Positions 1 through 8,408 of a DNA stretch of 32,912 bases are shown in pieces. Every line of letters starts with the position of its first letter. The stretch's first letter is position 1. The stretch is from Accumulibacter sp. (GTDB lineage: Bacteria; Pseudomonadota; Gammaproteobacteria; Burkholderiales; Rhodocyclaceae). The stretch is taken from the NCBI RefSeq assembly GCF_023806635.1, contig NZ_JAMTDQ010000020.1:1-32912 (forward strand), written 5' to 3'. The position numbers and the translations under genes are program-made. The notes under the pieces were generated by a model. The model saw only the letters and a list, made by a program, of their open reading frames with translations, did no database searches and was not told the DNA's origin.

Positions 1-1086
1 ACCGGTGCCGGTCAGGCCTTCCTTCGCGTTCAAGGGGGCTTCTTTCACATTAAGCCCATCCTGGTTGATAGTGTGCTGTCCGGCGGACGTCTTGCGGTGC
101 TTCGCGATCTCGCGTTTCCCGTGCGACCCGTTCAATAGAAGAGCGAGAAATACACCATCCACGCTTGCAGCGTCGATCCGCACGCGCATCACATGATCGT
201 TGAAGTAGACACGTTCCGGATACCCGGCGAAGAGCGCGCACCGGCCAACATATTCCGGGTTTCCGTTCACGCGTATGAACAGCAGATCGCCCGGTACAAC
301 TTCGTACTTCTCCGCTTCGGTCGGACTCAGTGTGATTCGATTAACCTCTGAGAAGTCAATCCAACCTTCACGGATATCGCGAAGGCGGAGCACGATGCTC
401 TGACCTACCTCGGACTCTGGTCTCCGGCGCGTCATGCCGTTCGTCACATCGCGGAGCAAAGTGCCTAGTTCGGAAAGCGGCCACCCCTTCGGGTTCGTGG
501 CGGAGTCGCCGAACATGTCGAGGAAGATGGATTGGGTGAGGGTGTCGAGCTGAGCGAGGGCGGCGCGGCGCTTGGCCCGCAGCGCGTCCGCCTTGTCCAG
601 GATCTCCGCAATCCGTCGCTGCTCGGGCAAGGGTGGCAGCGGGACGGCGAGGCCAGCAAGGAAGTGTTCGGGAACGCGGCGTTGGCCCGCGCTTCCCGTC
701 ATCCGGCTCTCGCCTTGCTTGCGGACGCGGTCTTGACGAAGGAAATGCGTCAAGTACCGCGCGTCAGCTCGATCGCCGCGCGGTCTGACGACGTGAAACT
801 CGGTTGACCCGAAGCCGTATCGGAGCGAGAGGCGCGCTTGCGCGATCTTCCCGTTCTCGAAGCATGGCGTGATTTTCGCCACCAGGACATCCCCGTTCAG
901 GAAAGGCGTGTAGCCCTTGCTGACCTCGGAGTAAGCGCGCGTCTCGCGATCCGCCGCCGTCAGCGAATCTGCATCGACCGCCGCCATCGGCATGAAAGAC
1001 ACAGCCTCGTCATTGCTCAGCGAAGCGGCAAGCGGAGGGTTCAACTCAGCGACGTCTGCAAGCTTCGCAGTTGGCACTGTGCGCAT
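1..1086 (-). CDS. hsdS: Type I restriction-modification specificity subunit HsdS (partial, C-terminus beyond window)
   Basis: This is the DNA-recognition subunit of a type I restriction-modification complex; it places the HsdM methylase, and HsdR when present, on a two-part target site. The frame starts at 1086 in a TGATG overlap with the hsdM stop and stays open for 362 codons to the window edge. The first target-recognition domain covers about residues 1-150. The central conserved spacer, with PLPPLPEQRRIAEIL at about 149-163 followed by the charged helix, is clear. A second recognition domain begins at about residue 200 and is cut by the edge. DNA for the second domain (about 1-480) looks poorer in G+C than the neighbours, as is common for exchanged recognition domains. 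HsdR is not in the window and may lie to the left. The family call is secure; the target sequence cannot be read from this. Confidence 0.93.
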   Translation of the reverse strand, partial: MRTVPTAKLADVAELNPPLAASLSNDEAVSFMPMAAVDADSLTAADRETRAYSEVSKGYTPFLNGDVLVAKITPCFENGKIAQARLSLRYGFGSTEFHVVRPRGDRADARYLTHFLRQDRVRKQGESRMTGSAGQRRVPEHFLAGLAVPLPPLPEQRRIAEILDKADALRAKRRAALAQLDTLTQSIFLDMFGDSATNPKGWPLSELGTLLRDVTNGMTRRRPESEVGQSIVLRLRDIREGWIDFSEVNRITLSPTEAEKYEVVPGDLLFIRVNGNPEYVGRCALFAGYPERVYFNDHVMRVRIDAASVDGVFLALLLNGSHGKREIAKHRKTSAGQHTINQDGLNVKEAPLNAKEGLTGTG

Positions 1087-2624
1087 CACCGCAGCATCCC
1101 CTCCAATTCCTTCATCCCCCGCTGAATCTCCTCCTCCAGCCTCGCCAGCTCGGCGAGGATCTCCTTCGGCGCGCGGTGCTCGACGGCCTCGTGCACCACT
1201 TCCTTGTAGCGATTGAGCGAGAGGTCGTATGCCTGCGCGGCGATGTCGGCCTTGGGCACGCAGAAGCTCTGCGCGGTGCGTGGGCGTTCGCGCTCGCCGG
1301 CTGAACGCTCGGCCCAGCGCGCCAGCACGTCGGGCAGATTGTTCTTCGCGTGCTCGTCCGCGCCGAGCGCGACGCGCGGCACCGGGCCGAGCTTGTCGTC
1401 CGACAGCAGTGGCGCGCGCTTGTCGTCGAGGCTCCAGCCGTCGACCTCGACGTCGTAAAACCACACCTGGTCGGTGCCGCCGGAGTTGGTCCTGGTGAAG
1501 AGAAGGATCGCGGTGGACACGCCGGCGTAGGGCCGGAACACGCCGCCCGGCAGCTTCACCACCGCGTCGAGCTTCTGGTCTTCGACCAGCATGCGGCGCA
1601 GTTCCTTGTGCGCGGTGCTGGAGCCGAACAGCACGCCGTCGGGCACGATCACCGCTGCACGGCCACCGGGCTTGAGCAGGCGCAGGAACAGCGCCAGGAA
1701 CAACAGCTCGGTCTTCTTGGTCTTGACGATCTGCAGCAGGTCCTTGGCGGTGTTCTCGTAGTCGAGGCTGCCGGCAAAGGGCGGATTGGCCAGCACCAGC
1801 GTGTACTTCTCCTCCTCGCCGGCGTGGTCCTGGGCCAGCGAGTCGCGGTAGCGGATGTCGGGGTTCTCCACGCCGTGCAGCAGCATGTTCATGCTGCCGA
1901 TGCGCAGCATGGTGTTGTCGAAGTCGAAGCCGTGGAACATGCGGTGGTGGAAGTGCTCGCGCAGCCTGGCGTCGTGCAGGAGGTTCGGGTGGCGCTCGCG
2001 CAGGTGCTCGCCGGCGGCGACCAGAAAGCCCGCGGTGCCGCAGGCCGGATCGCAGATCACGTCACCGGGCTGCGGTGCGGTCAGCTCCACCATCAGCCGG
2101 ATGATGTGGCGCGGCGTGCGGAACTGGCCGTTCTGCCCGGCGCTGGCGATCTTGCCGAGCATGTACTCGTAGACGTCGCCCTTGGTGTCGCGGTCTTCCA
2201 TCGGCACGGCGTCGAGCAGGTCCACCACCTTGGCCAGCAGCGCCGGCGTCGGGATGGTGAAGCGCGCGTCCTTCATGTGGTGACCATAGGTGGAGTCGTC
2301 GCCGCCGAGCGTGCGCAGGAAGGGGAAGACGTGCTCGCCGATCACGACGTACATGTCGCCCGGGGCGAAGTGTTTGAAGCGAGACCAGCGCAGGCAGTCG
2401 TATGGGCGCCCCCTGGGGTCGATACCCTCGGGGAAGACGCGGCGCGCCATCGGCTTCTTCAGCCGGACGGACTTGTTCTCTTCCAGCGTATGCAGGTCGT
2501 CCAGCCGGCGCAGGAAGAGCAGGTAGGTGATCTGCTCGATCACCTCCAGCGGGTTGGCGATGCCGCCGGACCAGAAGACGTTCCAGATCTGGTCGATTTG
2601 GCTCTTGATGGCGCCGGTGATCAT
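1086..2624 (-). CDS. hsdM: Type I restriction-modification DNA methyltransferase subunit HsdM
   Basis: This protein transfers a methyl group from S-adenosylmethionine to adenine N6 as part of the HsdM2-HsdS complex. It has 512 residues, a usual length for the family. An N-terminal helical HsdM_N region (about 1-130) precedes the catalytic domain. The conserved QFRTPRHI stretch lies at about 167-174, the SAM-binding DPACGTAGF motif at 192-200 and the catalytic NPPF motif at 280-283, so the enzyme looks intact. The ATG at 2624 has a GAAGGA-like ribosome site just upstream. Its stop overlaps the hsdS start by one base, so the two are translationally coupled. A 349-base gap with no gene separates it from leuB upstream and must hold its promoter if it has its own. 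Confidence 0.95.
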   Translation of the reverse strand: MITGAIKSQIDQIWNVFWSGGIANPLEVIEQITYLLFLRRLDDLHTLEENKSVRLKKPMARRVFPEGIDPRGRPYDCLRWSRFKHFAPGDMYVVIGEHVFPFLRTLGGDDSTYGHHMKDARFTIPTPALLAKVVDLLDAVPMEDRDTKGDVYEYMLGKIASAGQNGQFRTPRHIIRLMVELTAPQPGDVICDPACGTAGFLVAAGEHLRERHPNLLHDARLREHFHHRMFHGFDFDNTMLRIGSMNMLLHGVENPDIRYRDSLAQDHAGEEEKYTLVLANPPFAGSLDYENTAKDLLQIVKTKKTELLFLALFLRLLKPGGRAAVIVPDGVLFGSSTAHKELRRMLVEDQKLDAVVKLPGGVFRPYAGVSTAILLFTRTNSGGTDQVWFYDVEVDGWSLDDKRAPLLSDDKLGPVPRVALGADEHAKNNLPDVLARWAERSAGERERPRTAQSFCVPKADIAAQAYDLSLNRYKEVVHEAVEHRAPKEILAELARLEEEIQRGMKELEGMLR

Positions 2625-2973
2625 ATCGGGGTCCTTCAGGTGAGTCGTGCTCCAGGCCGTCGGCGGTCAGAATCGCCGCGCTCGGCTGTCACGGTGGCGC
2701 GAGGCCCGGAACCCGGACTGGAACGGAGTCCTTCCTTGCGGATCCTTGACGTTTCAGGCGCGAGCGCGCCTTGTCCTGTCGGAGACAACGACGAGCAACG
2801 AGACCAGGAGCGAGGCGCGAGCAACTCGCGAAAGGCAGGCTACCCCTGTCACCGCTCGCGTGCCGCACGACTCGGCCTGGTCAGCACTCCGACCACTCGC
2901 CGGATCGCCCGCTCGCCCGGCGGACAGACTCGAGGCGAGCGGCGAGGGCCTTTGTGAATCAAGTATACGGTTC
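2625..2973. other. 349-base gap between hsdM and leuB, no gene seen
   Basis: I find no convincing coding region on either strand. A short perfect hairpin CGCGAG-CAA-CTCGCG lies at 2816-2830, without a T tract. The end next to leuB (about 2951-2970) is locally AT-rich. An hsdMS promoter is expected here on the minus strand, but I cannot point to a good -35/-10 pair. Confidence 0.5.
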
Positions 2974-4032
2974 CTACAACCGGGCGATGATCTCGTCCGC
3001 CATGCCGGTCGTGCCCAGGCTGCCGCCGAGGTCGGCGGTACGGGCGCCGGCGGTGATGGTGGCGTCGACCGCCTGCTCGACGGCGGCGGCTTCCGCCTCC
3101 AGTCCGAACGAGTGGCGCAGCAGCATGGCGGTGGACAGGATCATGCCGATCGGGTTGGCGATGCCCTTGCCGGCGATGTCCGGGGCGGAACCGTGGATCG
3201 GCTCGTAGAGGCCGACACGGCCCTGGCCGAGGCTGGCGGAGGGCAACATGCCCATCGAGCCGGCGAGCACCGACGCCTCGTCGGTCAGGATGTCGCCGAA
3301 CATGTTTTCCGTCACCACGACGTCCATCGCGGCCGGGCCGGTGATCAGGCGCATCGCGGCGGTATCGACGAGGACGTGCTCGAGAGCGATGTCCGGGTTG
3401 GCGGCGCCGACCTCGACGGCGATCTGCCGCCAGAGCCGCGATGACTCGAGGACGTTCGCCTTGTCCACCGACGTGAGCTTGCGCTGGCGGCCGCGGGCGA
3501 GGCCAAAAGCCAGTTCCATGACGCGCCGGACCTCGTAGTCGTAGTACTCGAGGGTGTCGACGGCGCGCTCGCGGCCGTCCTTGCGGTCGCGCCCCTTCGG
3601 CCAGCCGAAATAGAGGCCGCCGGTCAGCTCGCGGATGACCAGGATGTCGACGCCGCGCAGCTTCTCCGGCTTCAGCGGCGACGAATCGAGCAGCGCCGGG
3701 TGCACCTTCACCGGCCGCAGGTTGGCGAAGACACCGAGTCCCTTGCGCAGCGCGAGGAGGCCGCGCTCGGGACGATCCTTCGCCGCCGGGTCATCCCATT
3801 TCGGCCCGCCGACAGCGCCGAGCAGGACGGCATCGGCCGCCTGACAGTCGGCGAGCGTCTCTTCGGTCAGCGACGAGCCGAAGCGGTCGATCGAACAGCC
3901 GCCCATCAGGCATTCCTGGTATTCCCACTGGTGCCCGTAGCGGCCGGCTACGGTGTCGAGGACGCGGACCGCCTCGCGCACGACTTCCGGACCGATCCCG
4001 TCACCGGGAAGCAAGACGATTCTGGCTTTCAT
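2974..4032 (-). CDS. leuB: 3-isopropylmalate dehydrogenase LeuB
   Basis: LeuB oxidatively decarboxylates 3-isopropylmalate with NAD+ in leucine synthesis; the same class of enzyme acts on methylmalate in the citramalate route to isoleucine. The 352 residues match the usual length. Visible landmarks are the nucleotide-fold start [10 protein letters not shown] (7-16), the substrate-binding arginines at about 96, 106 and 134, the Tyr141 and Lys191 positions, metal-binding aspartates near 223, 247 and 251, and the NAD-specific loop [14 protein letters not shown] (281-294). The ATG at 4032 has a GGAAG ribosome site 4 bases upstream. It follows cimA with a 67-base gap on the same strand, so the two are probably co-transcribed. 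leuC and leuD are not in the window. Confidence 0.97.
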   Translation of the reverse strand: MKARIVLLPGDGIGPEVVREAVRVLDTVAGRYGHQWEYQECLMGGCSIDRFGSSLTEETLADCQAADAVLLGAVGGPKWDDPAAKDRPERGLLALRKGLGVFANLRPVKVHPALLDSSPLKPEKLRGVDILVIRELTGGLYFGWPKGRDRKDGRERAVDTLEYYDYEVRRVMELAFGLARGRQRKLTSVDKANVLESSRLWRQIAVEVGAANPDIALEHVLVDTAAMRLITGPAAMDVVVTENMFGDILTDEASVLAGSMGMLPSASLGQGRVGLYEPIHGSAPDIAGKGIANPIGMILSTAMLLRHSFGLEAEAAAVEQAVDATITAGARTADLGGSLGTTGMADEIIARL

Positions 4033-4099
4033 GATTCTTCCATTTCACTGGGGCGCAGCAGCAGTGCGCCGGGACACGGGAGGACTGCCGTCGGCGCGA

Positions 4100-5659
4100 T
4101 CATTGCGCCACCGACAGCCCGTACTCGACGGCATCGACGAGCGCCTGCCACGATGCCTCGATGATGTTGGCGCTGGCACCGACGGTACTCCACACCTTGT
4201 CGGCACTGCGCGTGTCGATCAGCACGCGGGTGATCGCCTGCGTGCCATCGCGACCGTCGAGGATGCGAACCTTGTAGTCGGCAAGATGAAACGCGGCGAT
4301 CTCCGGGTAGTGCCCGAGCAGCGCCTTGCGCAAGGCGATGTCGAGGGCGTTCACCGGACCGTTGCCCTCGGCGGCGGTGTGCAGCACCTCGCCGTTCACC
4401 TTCACCTTGACCATCGCCTCGGCGAAGATGCCGCGCCCCTGGCGGTGCTCGACGTTGACCAGGAAATCGACCAGCTCGAAGGGGGCGGCGTAGTCGGGCT
4501 GCTGCCGCTTGAGCATCATGGCGACCGACGCCTCGGCGGCCTCGAACGAGAAGCCGCGCGCTTCGAGTTCCTTGACCTCGTTGAGGACGCCGACGACGTC
4601 GTCGACACTGGCGACATCGACACCGTGCTCCTCGGCCTTGCTGAGGATGTTGGCGCGCCCCGACAGCGCCGAGACGACGACCCGCATGCGGTTGCCGACC
4701 CGTTCCGGCGCGACGTGCTGGTACGACTGTTCGGAGCGGCGCATCGCCGCCACATGGACACCGCCCTTGTGCGCGAAGGCACTCCGGCCGACGTACGGCA
4801 GGTGGTCGTTGGGGGTGATGTTGGCCACCTCGTCGACGACGTGCGACAGCTCGTACAGCCTCTGCAGGCGGCCTTCCGGCAGGCAGCGGCGACCCATCTT
4901 GAGTTCCAGGTTGGCCATCACCGAGCACAGGTTGGCGTTGCCGCAGCGCTCGCCGACGCCGTTGATCGTTCCCTGCACCTGCACCGCACCCAGCCGCACC
5001 GCCGTCAGCGCGTTGATCACCGCGCAGTCACCGTCGTTGTGGGTGTGGATGCCGAACGGGTGAGCGATCGACTCCCGCATCTCGCCGATCGTCTTCTCGA
5101 CCTCCCACGGCATGCTGCCGCCGTTGGTGTCGCAGAGGACCACCGTCTCGGCGCCGCCGCGAATCGCCGCCTGCAGCGTCGCCAGCGCGTACAGCGGATC
5201 GGCGCGGTAGCCGTCGAAGAAGTGCTCGGCGTCGTAGATGACCCGCCGGCCGGCGGCACGCAGGTAGGCGACCGACTGCTCGATGATGCGCAGGTTGTCG
5301 TCGAGCGTCGTCAGCAGGACGTCGGTGACGTGCAGCGTCCAGGTCTTGCCGAAAATCGTGCACACCTGGGTCCGTGCGTCGAGCAGCGCGCGGATGTTGG
5401 CATCCTCTTCCGGACCACCCTTGACCCGGCAGGTCGAGCCGAAGGCCGTGATCAGCGCGTTCTTCCAGTCGATGTCGCGGGCGCGTTCGAAGAACTCGGC
5501 GTCCTCGGGATTGGAACCGGGCCAGCCCCCTTCGATGAACGCCACACCGAGATCGTCCAGCCGCTGCGCGAGGCGGATCTTGCTGTGACCGGACAGGGAA
5601 AAGCCCTCGCTCTGGGTGCCATCGCGCAGGGTGGTATCGTAGATCTGGACGGCAGGCAT
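4100..5659 (-). CDS. cimA: (R)-citramalate synthase CimA, LeuA/homocitrate synthase superfamily
   Basis: The likely reaction is condensation of pyruvate with acetyl-CoA to citramalate, the first step of threonine-independent isoleucine synthesis. The 519-residue protein has the TIM-barrel start YDTTLRDGTQ (7-16), the metal-binding HTH motif at 205-207 and the GTINGVGERCGNAN signature at 230-243. A C-terminal LeuA-type regulatory dimer domain follows at about 375-510. The long GKTWTLHVTDVL-type insert and the DGDCAVIN run after the HTH resemble the CimA-type subgroup rather than classical LeuA. I take the ATG at 5659 because homology begins there, and a GGAG lies about 10 bases upstream. The frame stays open upstream to 6262, but that part is low-complexity Arg/Ala/Pro sequence. 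2-isopropylmalate synthase is the main alternative function. Confidence 0.9.
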   Translation of the reverse strand: MPAVQIYDTTLRDGTQSEGFSLSGHSKIRLAQRLDDLGVAFIEGGWPGSNPEDAEFFERARDIDWKNALITAFGSTCRVKGGPEEDANIRALLDARTQVCTIFGKTWTLHVTDVLLTTLDDNLRIIEQSVAYLRAAGRRVIYDAEHFFDGYRADPLYALATLQAAIRGGAETVVLCDTNGGSMPWEVEKTIGEMRESIAHPFGIHTHNDGDCAVINALTAVRLGAVQVQGTINGVGERCGNANLCSVMANLELKMGRRCLPEGRLQRLYELSHVVDEVANITPNDHLPYVGRSAFAHKGGVHVAAMRRSEQSYQHVAPERVGNRMRVVVSALSGRANILSKAEEHGVDVASVDDVVGVLNEVKELEARGFSFEAAEASVAMMLKRQQPDYAAPFELVDFLVNVEHRQGRGIFAEAMVKVKVNGEVLHTAAEGNGPVNALDIALRKALLGHYPEIAAFHLADYKVRILDGRDGTQAITRVLIDTRSADKVWSTVGASANIIEASWQALVDAVEYGLSVAQ

Positions 5660-6280
5660 CGCTCTAGCTCCGGGCTTCGAAGGCGGCAGTCCCGGCCGCA
5701 CGGCCGAGGATTTGACCCGGCTCGTCGAAGCCGTTGCGGAGACAGGTGTTTGCGCGAAGTGTGGTTGACATGGGCAGTCGGAGACAGTGGGGTGAACCGC
5801 GACTCCCGGTATCTTCCCGGGGCGATCATGGCGCGGACGCCGACCGTTCGCTGGCTGCTCGCTGCGGCAGCTTCGTGCGGATCGGCGCGGATGCGGATTT
5901 TCCCATGCTTTGCCGATCGGCGATAGCCGGCAAAGCGACGTCCGGCGACGTCCGGCAGCGGCCGGTGACCACGGGCGAGCCACACCCCCTGCCGGCGAGC
6001 GGCGCCTGTGCCACCGCGGCGCCCCGCTGGCGGTTCCCTTGTCAGGGAGCCGGGCCGGCGACCCGGTTGGCCGCAACCCGCTGCCGCGCCGGAGCGGAAC
6101 ACCGGGCGCTGCCGGGCCGTCCAAACGATCATGGCGACGACCGCGCCGAGGCCGTCTGCCAGAGCGCAGCGGACCCCCCGCGCAAGCACCGAAGTTCGCC
6201 GCCAGGCTTGTCCGGGTGGTGTCGCCGCAGGCGCCCGCGAGCGTCCACTCTCGGCGTTTCATCGATCGAGGAGAAGCATC
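5660..6280. other. 621-base gap between divergent cimA and the 410-residue gene
   Basis: I see no credible gene here. Frames on both strands stay open for long runs only because the DNA is GC-rich; the translations are Arg/Ala/Pro-rich. Promoters for cimA (minus) and for the gene at 6281 (plus) must lie here, but no clear -35/-10 pair stood out. A 9-bp hairpin is listed separately. A tandem 9-base repeat around GACGTCCGG occurs near 5938-5955. Confidence 0.5.
5907..5936. other. 9-bp inverted repeat (hairpin) upstream of cimA
   Basis: GCTTTGCCG at 5907-5915 pairs perfectly with CGGCAAAGC at 5928-5936 around a 12-base loop. No T run follows on either strand, so it is not a standard intrinsic terminator. 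It sits about 250 bases upstream of the cimA start; a leader structure or protein-binding site is possible. Confidence 0.35.
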
Positions 6281-7513
6281 ATGAGCACTGCACTCAGTGG
6301 CATCACCATCGATGCCGCCTGCCGGCTGACCGCCGGCAAGGCCCAGTATCAGACCCCGACCGTCGTCACCTCACCACAGTCACCACACGTCGGCCCCGAC
6401 TTCGCCGGCCCGTTCTCGACCCCCGAACCCGGGCCCAATCCAGCCATCGAGGTCAAGCAGGAGTGGACCGCGATGCGCATCGACGCCAGACGCGACCTGT
6501 TGGCCGATGTGGCGATTGCTGTCCTCGACACGATCGCCAGCTTCAACCCGCGCACCGCGAGTGGCGCGCGCGAAGCGCTGGCAGCGGTGATCGCTTTCAA
6601 GGATCGCCTGATCGGCCTGCTCGAGGAAGGCACCTGGACGATCAGCCAGGACTGGTCGTTCGACTTCAAGATCGAGGGCAGCCACTGCTGCATCGTGCAG
6701 CCGACACTGATGGCGCGGGCCTGGAAGAACGACAGCTACTTCAAGTGGGACGTCCGCCTGGAAACCCGGCTGAACGGCGCCTCCGTCGTGGCCGAAGACC
6801 ATTCGCGCGACGAGACGCGTGCGCTGAGCGTCATCGGACTCGCCCCCGAACCGGTTTTCGCCTCCATGGCACAACCAGGCGTCAATACCGTCACCCAGTC
6901 GATCACCGCCAACGTCCGTTTCCAGGGCTACATGGACGAATTCCGCGACACCGTGGCGGCACTCGATCGTGCGGTATCCTTCCTCGGCGAGCAAATCCAG
7001 AAGATCTGGGAGTGGTTCAGCGAACGCCTCGACGACATCATGTCCGACGACAGCAAGACGGATCAGCAGAAGCAGGAGGAGGAACGGCGCGCCGAGCAGG
7101 AAAGGCTGCGCCGCGAACGCCGTGCCGCCGAACGCGGCGCCGAGCTCGCCGAGCAGGCGAAACCGTCGGCAACCTCGGCGATCAATCGGCTGCGCAGCCA
7201 CATCGCGTATTTCGACGTCGACTACAGCCGTGTGCGCGTCACCGGGGTCAGCGGCAGCGTCGAGCAGAACCAGGGGATGATCGATCGCAACCAGCGCAAT
7301 GCAAGTGCCGAGAACCGCATCAAGGACGGCGAGCAGCGGTTGCGCGATGCGCTCGAGCTGCCGCCGGCCGGCAAGCACGGCGAACTGCCCCTGCGCGGCA
7401 TCGACCAGCGCTTGCGCCAGGAACTCGCCGCCTGGTCCTACAAGGAAGTCCTGCGCCACCAACTGGCAATCCGCCGCCTCGTCTTCGAGCAGCTGCCACA
7501 CGACGCGGGCTGA
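6281..7513 (+). CDS. Hypothetical protein, 410 residues, with charged coiled-coil segment
   Basis: I do not recognise this protein. The ATG at 6281 has a strong GAGGAG ribosome site at 6268-6273, and normal codon use supports real coding. No signal peptide or membrane helix is evident. Residues 1-60 are Pro/Thr/Ser-rich and look flexible. Residues 65-255 form a mixed Trp/Phe-rich region. Residues 258-292 are an unbroken Gln/Glu/Arg-rich stretch expected to form a coiled coil. Residues 300-405 look helical, with several Arg/Gln-rich heptad-like runs. It stands alone: cimA diverges upstream, and the hydrolase starts 154 bases downstream. A structural or scaffolding role could fit the coiled coil, but that is only a guess. 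Confidence 0.75.
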   Translation: MSTALSGITIDAACRLTAGKAQYQTPTVVTSPQSPHVGPDFAGPFSTPEPGPNPAIEVKQEWTAMRIDARRDLLADVAIAVLDTIASFNPRTASGAREALAAVIAFKDRLIGLLEEGTWTISQDWSFDFKIEGSHCCIVQPTLMARAWKNDSYFKWDVRLETRLNGASVVAEDHSRDETRALSVIGLAPEPVFASMAQPGVNTVTQSITANVRFQGYMDEFRDTVAALDRAVSFLGEQIQKIWEWFSERLDDIMSDDSKTDQQKQEEERRAEQERLRRERRAAERGAELAEQAKPSATSAINRLRSHIAYFDVDYSRVRVTGVSGSVEQNQGMIDRNQRNASAENRIKDGEQRLRDALELPPAGKHGELPLRGIDQRLRQELAAWSYKEVLRHQLAIRRLVFEQLPHDAG

Positions 7514-7667
7514 ACTCGCGGCCGGCGGGCAGCCTCGCCAGCGGCGGATCCGGGGCACCGCGGGAAACCCGGAAGGCGGCGGCGGGCCGGTCGGCGGCCG
7601 GATCCCGGACGCGGGCACGGTGTTACCATTGACCATCGCCCGCATCGTACCCGTCCGGAATCCCAGG

Positions 7668-8408
7668 ATGTTCTCCGTCGTCAATGACCGCGACCCGCCG
7701 CCGCAAGCCGATGCCCCCAGCGCCAGCGACGCCCTGCGTCCCGCCGTGCGGCCGCTACCGCGGCCGCCAGCGGCGACCGTCATCCTGGTGCATGGCCTGT
7801 GGACACCGTCCGCGGTCTGCAGCCTGCACGCCCGCTGGCTGGCGCAGCGGGGCTACCGCACGCTGCGCTTCGGCTACCCGAGCGTCCGCCGGACGCTGGC
7901 GGAAAATGCCGACAGCCTGCAGCGCTTCGTCGCCGCGACGCCTGCGCGCGACATCCACCTCGTCGGTCACAGCCTTGGCGGCCTGCTGATCCTCGAGATG
8001 CTCGCACGGGCGAGCGATTCCAGACTGCAGCGTGTGGTGCTGCTCGGCACTCCTTGCCAGGGCAGCCATTGCGCGCGCCGGCTGGCGGCGGTGCCGGGGA
8101 TGCCGGTTCTGCTCGGGCGCTCGATCATGCAGTGGCTGGCAGGGCCAGCCGGATGGACGGCGGCGCCTGCGGCCGTGGCGGTCGGCGTCATCGCTGGCAC
8201 GCGCAGCTGCGGCCTCGGCCGCGTCGTTCCGGGGCTGCCGCGACCCAACGACGGCGTCGTGACGCTGGCGGAAACGCGACTGCCCGGCGCTGCCGATTCC
8301 CTGACACTGCCGCTGGCGCACTCGCAACTGCTGGTCGCCCGATCGTGCACGCAGCAGATCGCGTCCTTCCTCGCCAGTGGCCGTTTTCAGCATGCGCTGG
8401 CGCCATAG
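7668..8408 (+). CDS. Alpha/beta-hydrolase (esterase/lipase-like, AB hydrolase fold)
   Basis: A serine hydrolase of 246 residues with the alpha/beta-hydrolase fold. The oxyanion-hole motif VHGLW lies at 41-45 and the nucleophile elbow GHSLGG at 100-105, with Ser102. The likely acid is Asp195 in PNDGVV and the base His218 in LAHSQ, so the triad looks complete. The substrate cannot be named; similar proteins include PGAP1-like and LipA-type esterases. No clear signal peptide is seen, suggesting a cytoplasmic enzyme. I take the ATG at 7668; the upstream ribosome site is weak and an earlier start is possible. Its 3' end overlaps the aminopeptidase gene, so the two are likely translated together. 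Confidence 0.85.
   Translation: MFSVVNDRDPPPQADAPSASDALRPAVRPLPRPPAATVILVHGLWTPSAVCSLHARWLAQRGYRTLRFGYPSVRRTLAENADSLQRFVAATPARDIHLVGHSLGGLLILEMLARASDSRLQRVVLLGTPCQGSHCARRLAAVPGMPVLLGRSIMQWLAGPAGWTAAPAAVAVGVIAGTRSCGLGRVVPGLPRPNDGVVTLAETRLPGAADSLTLPLAHSQLLVARSCTQQIASFLASGRFQHALAP

Noticed and set aside
1350-2957. 535-codon plus-strand frame opposite hsdM
   Set aside because: It is the mirror of a clear methyltransferase gene; His/Val/Gln/Arg-rich translation typical of antisense frames in GC-rich DNA.
5661-5775. Leader peptide for attenuation of cimA
   Set aside because: A 35-codon minus-strand ORF exists there but has no run of isoleucine, leucine or valine codons and no terminator hairpin with T run.
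3953-5926. 657-codon plus-strand frame opposite cimA
   Set aside because: Antisense shadow of cimA with repetitive Asp/Arg/Val/His composition and no domain.
5660-6262. Upstream extension of cimA to a 720-residue protein
   Set aside because: The extra 201 residues are Arg/Ala/Pro-rich with no family similarity; CimA homology begins exactly at the ATG at 5659, which has a ribosome site.
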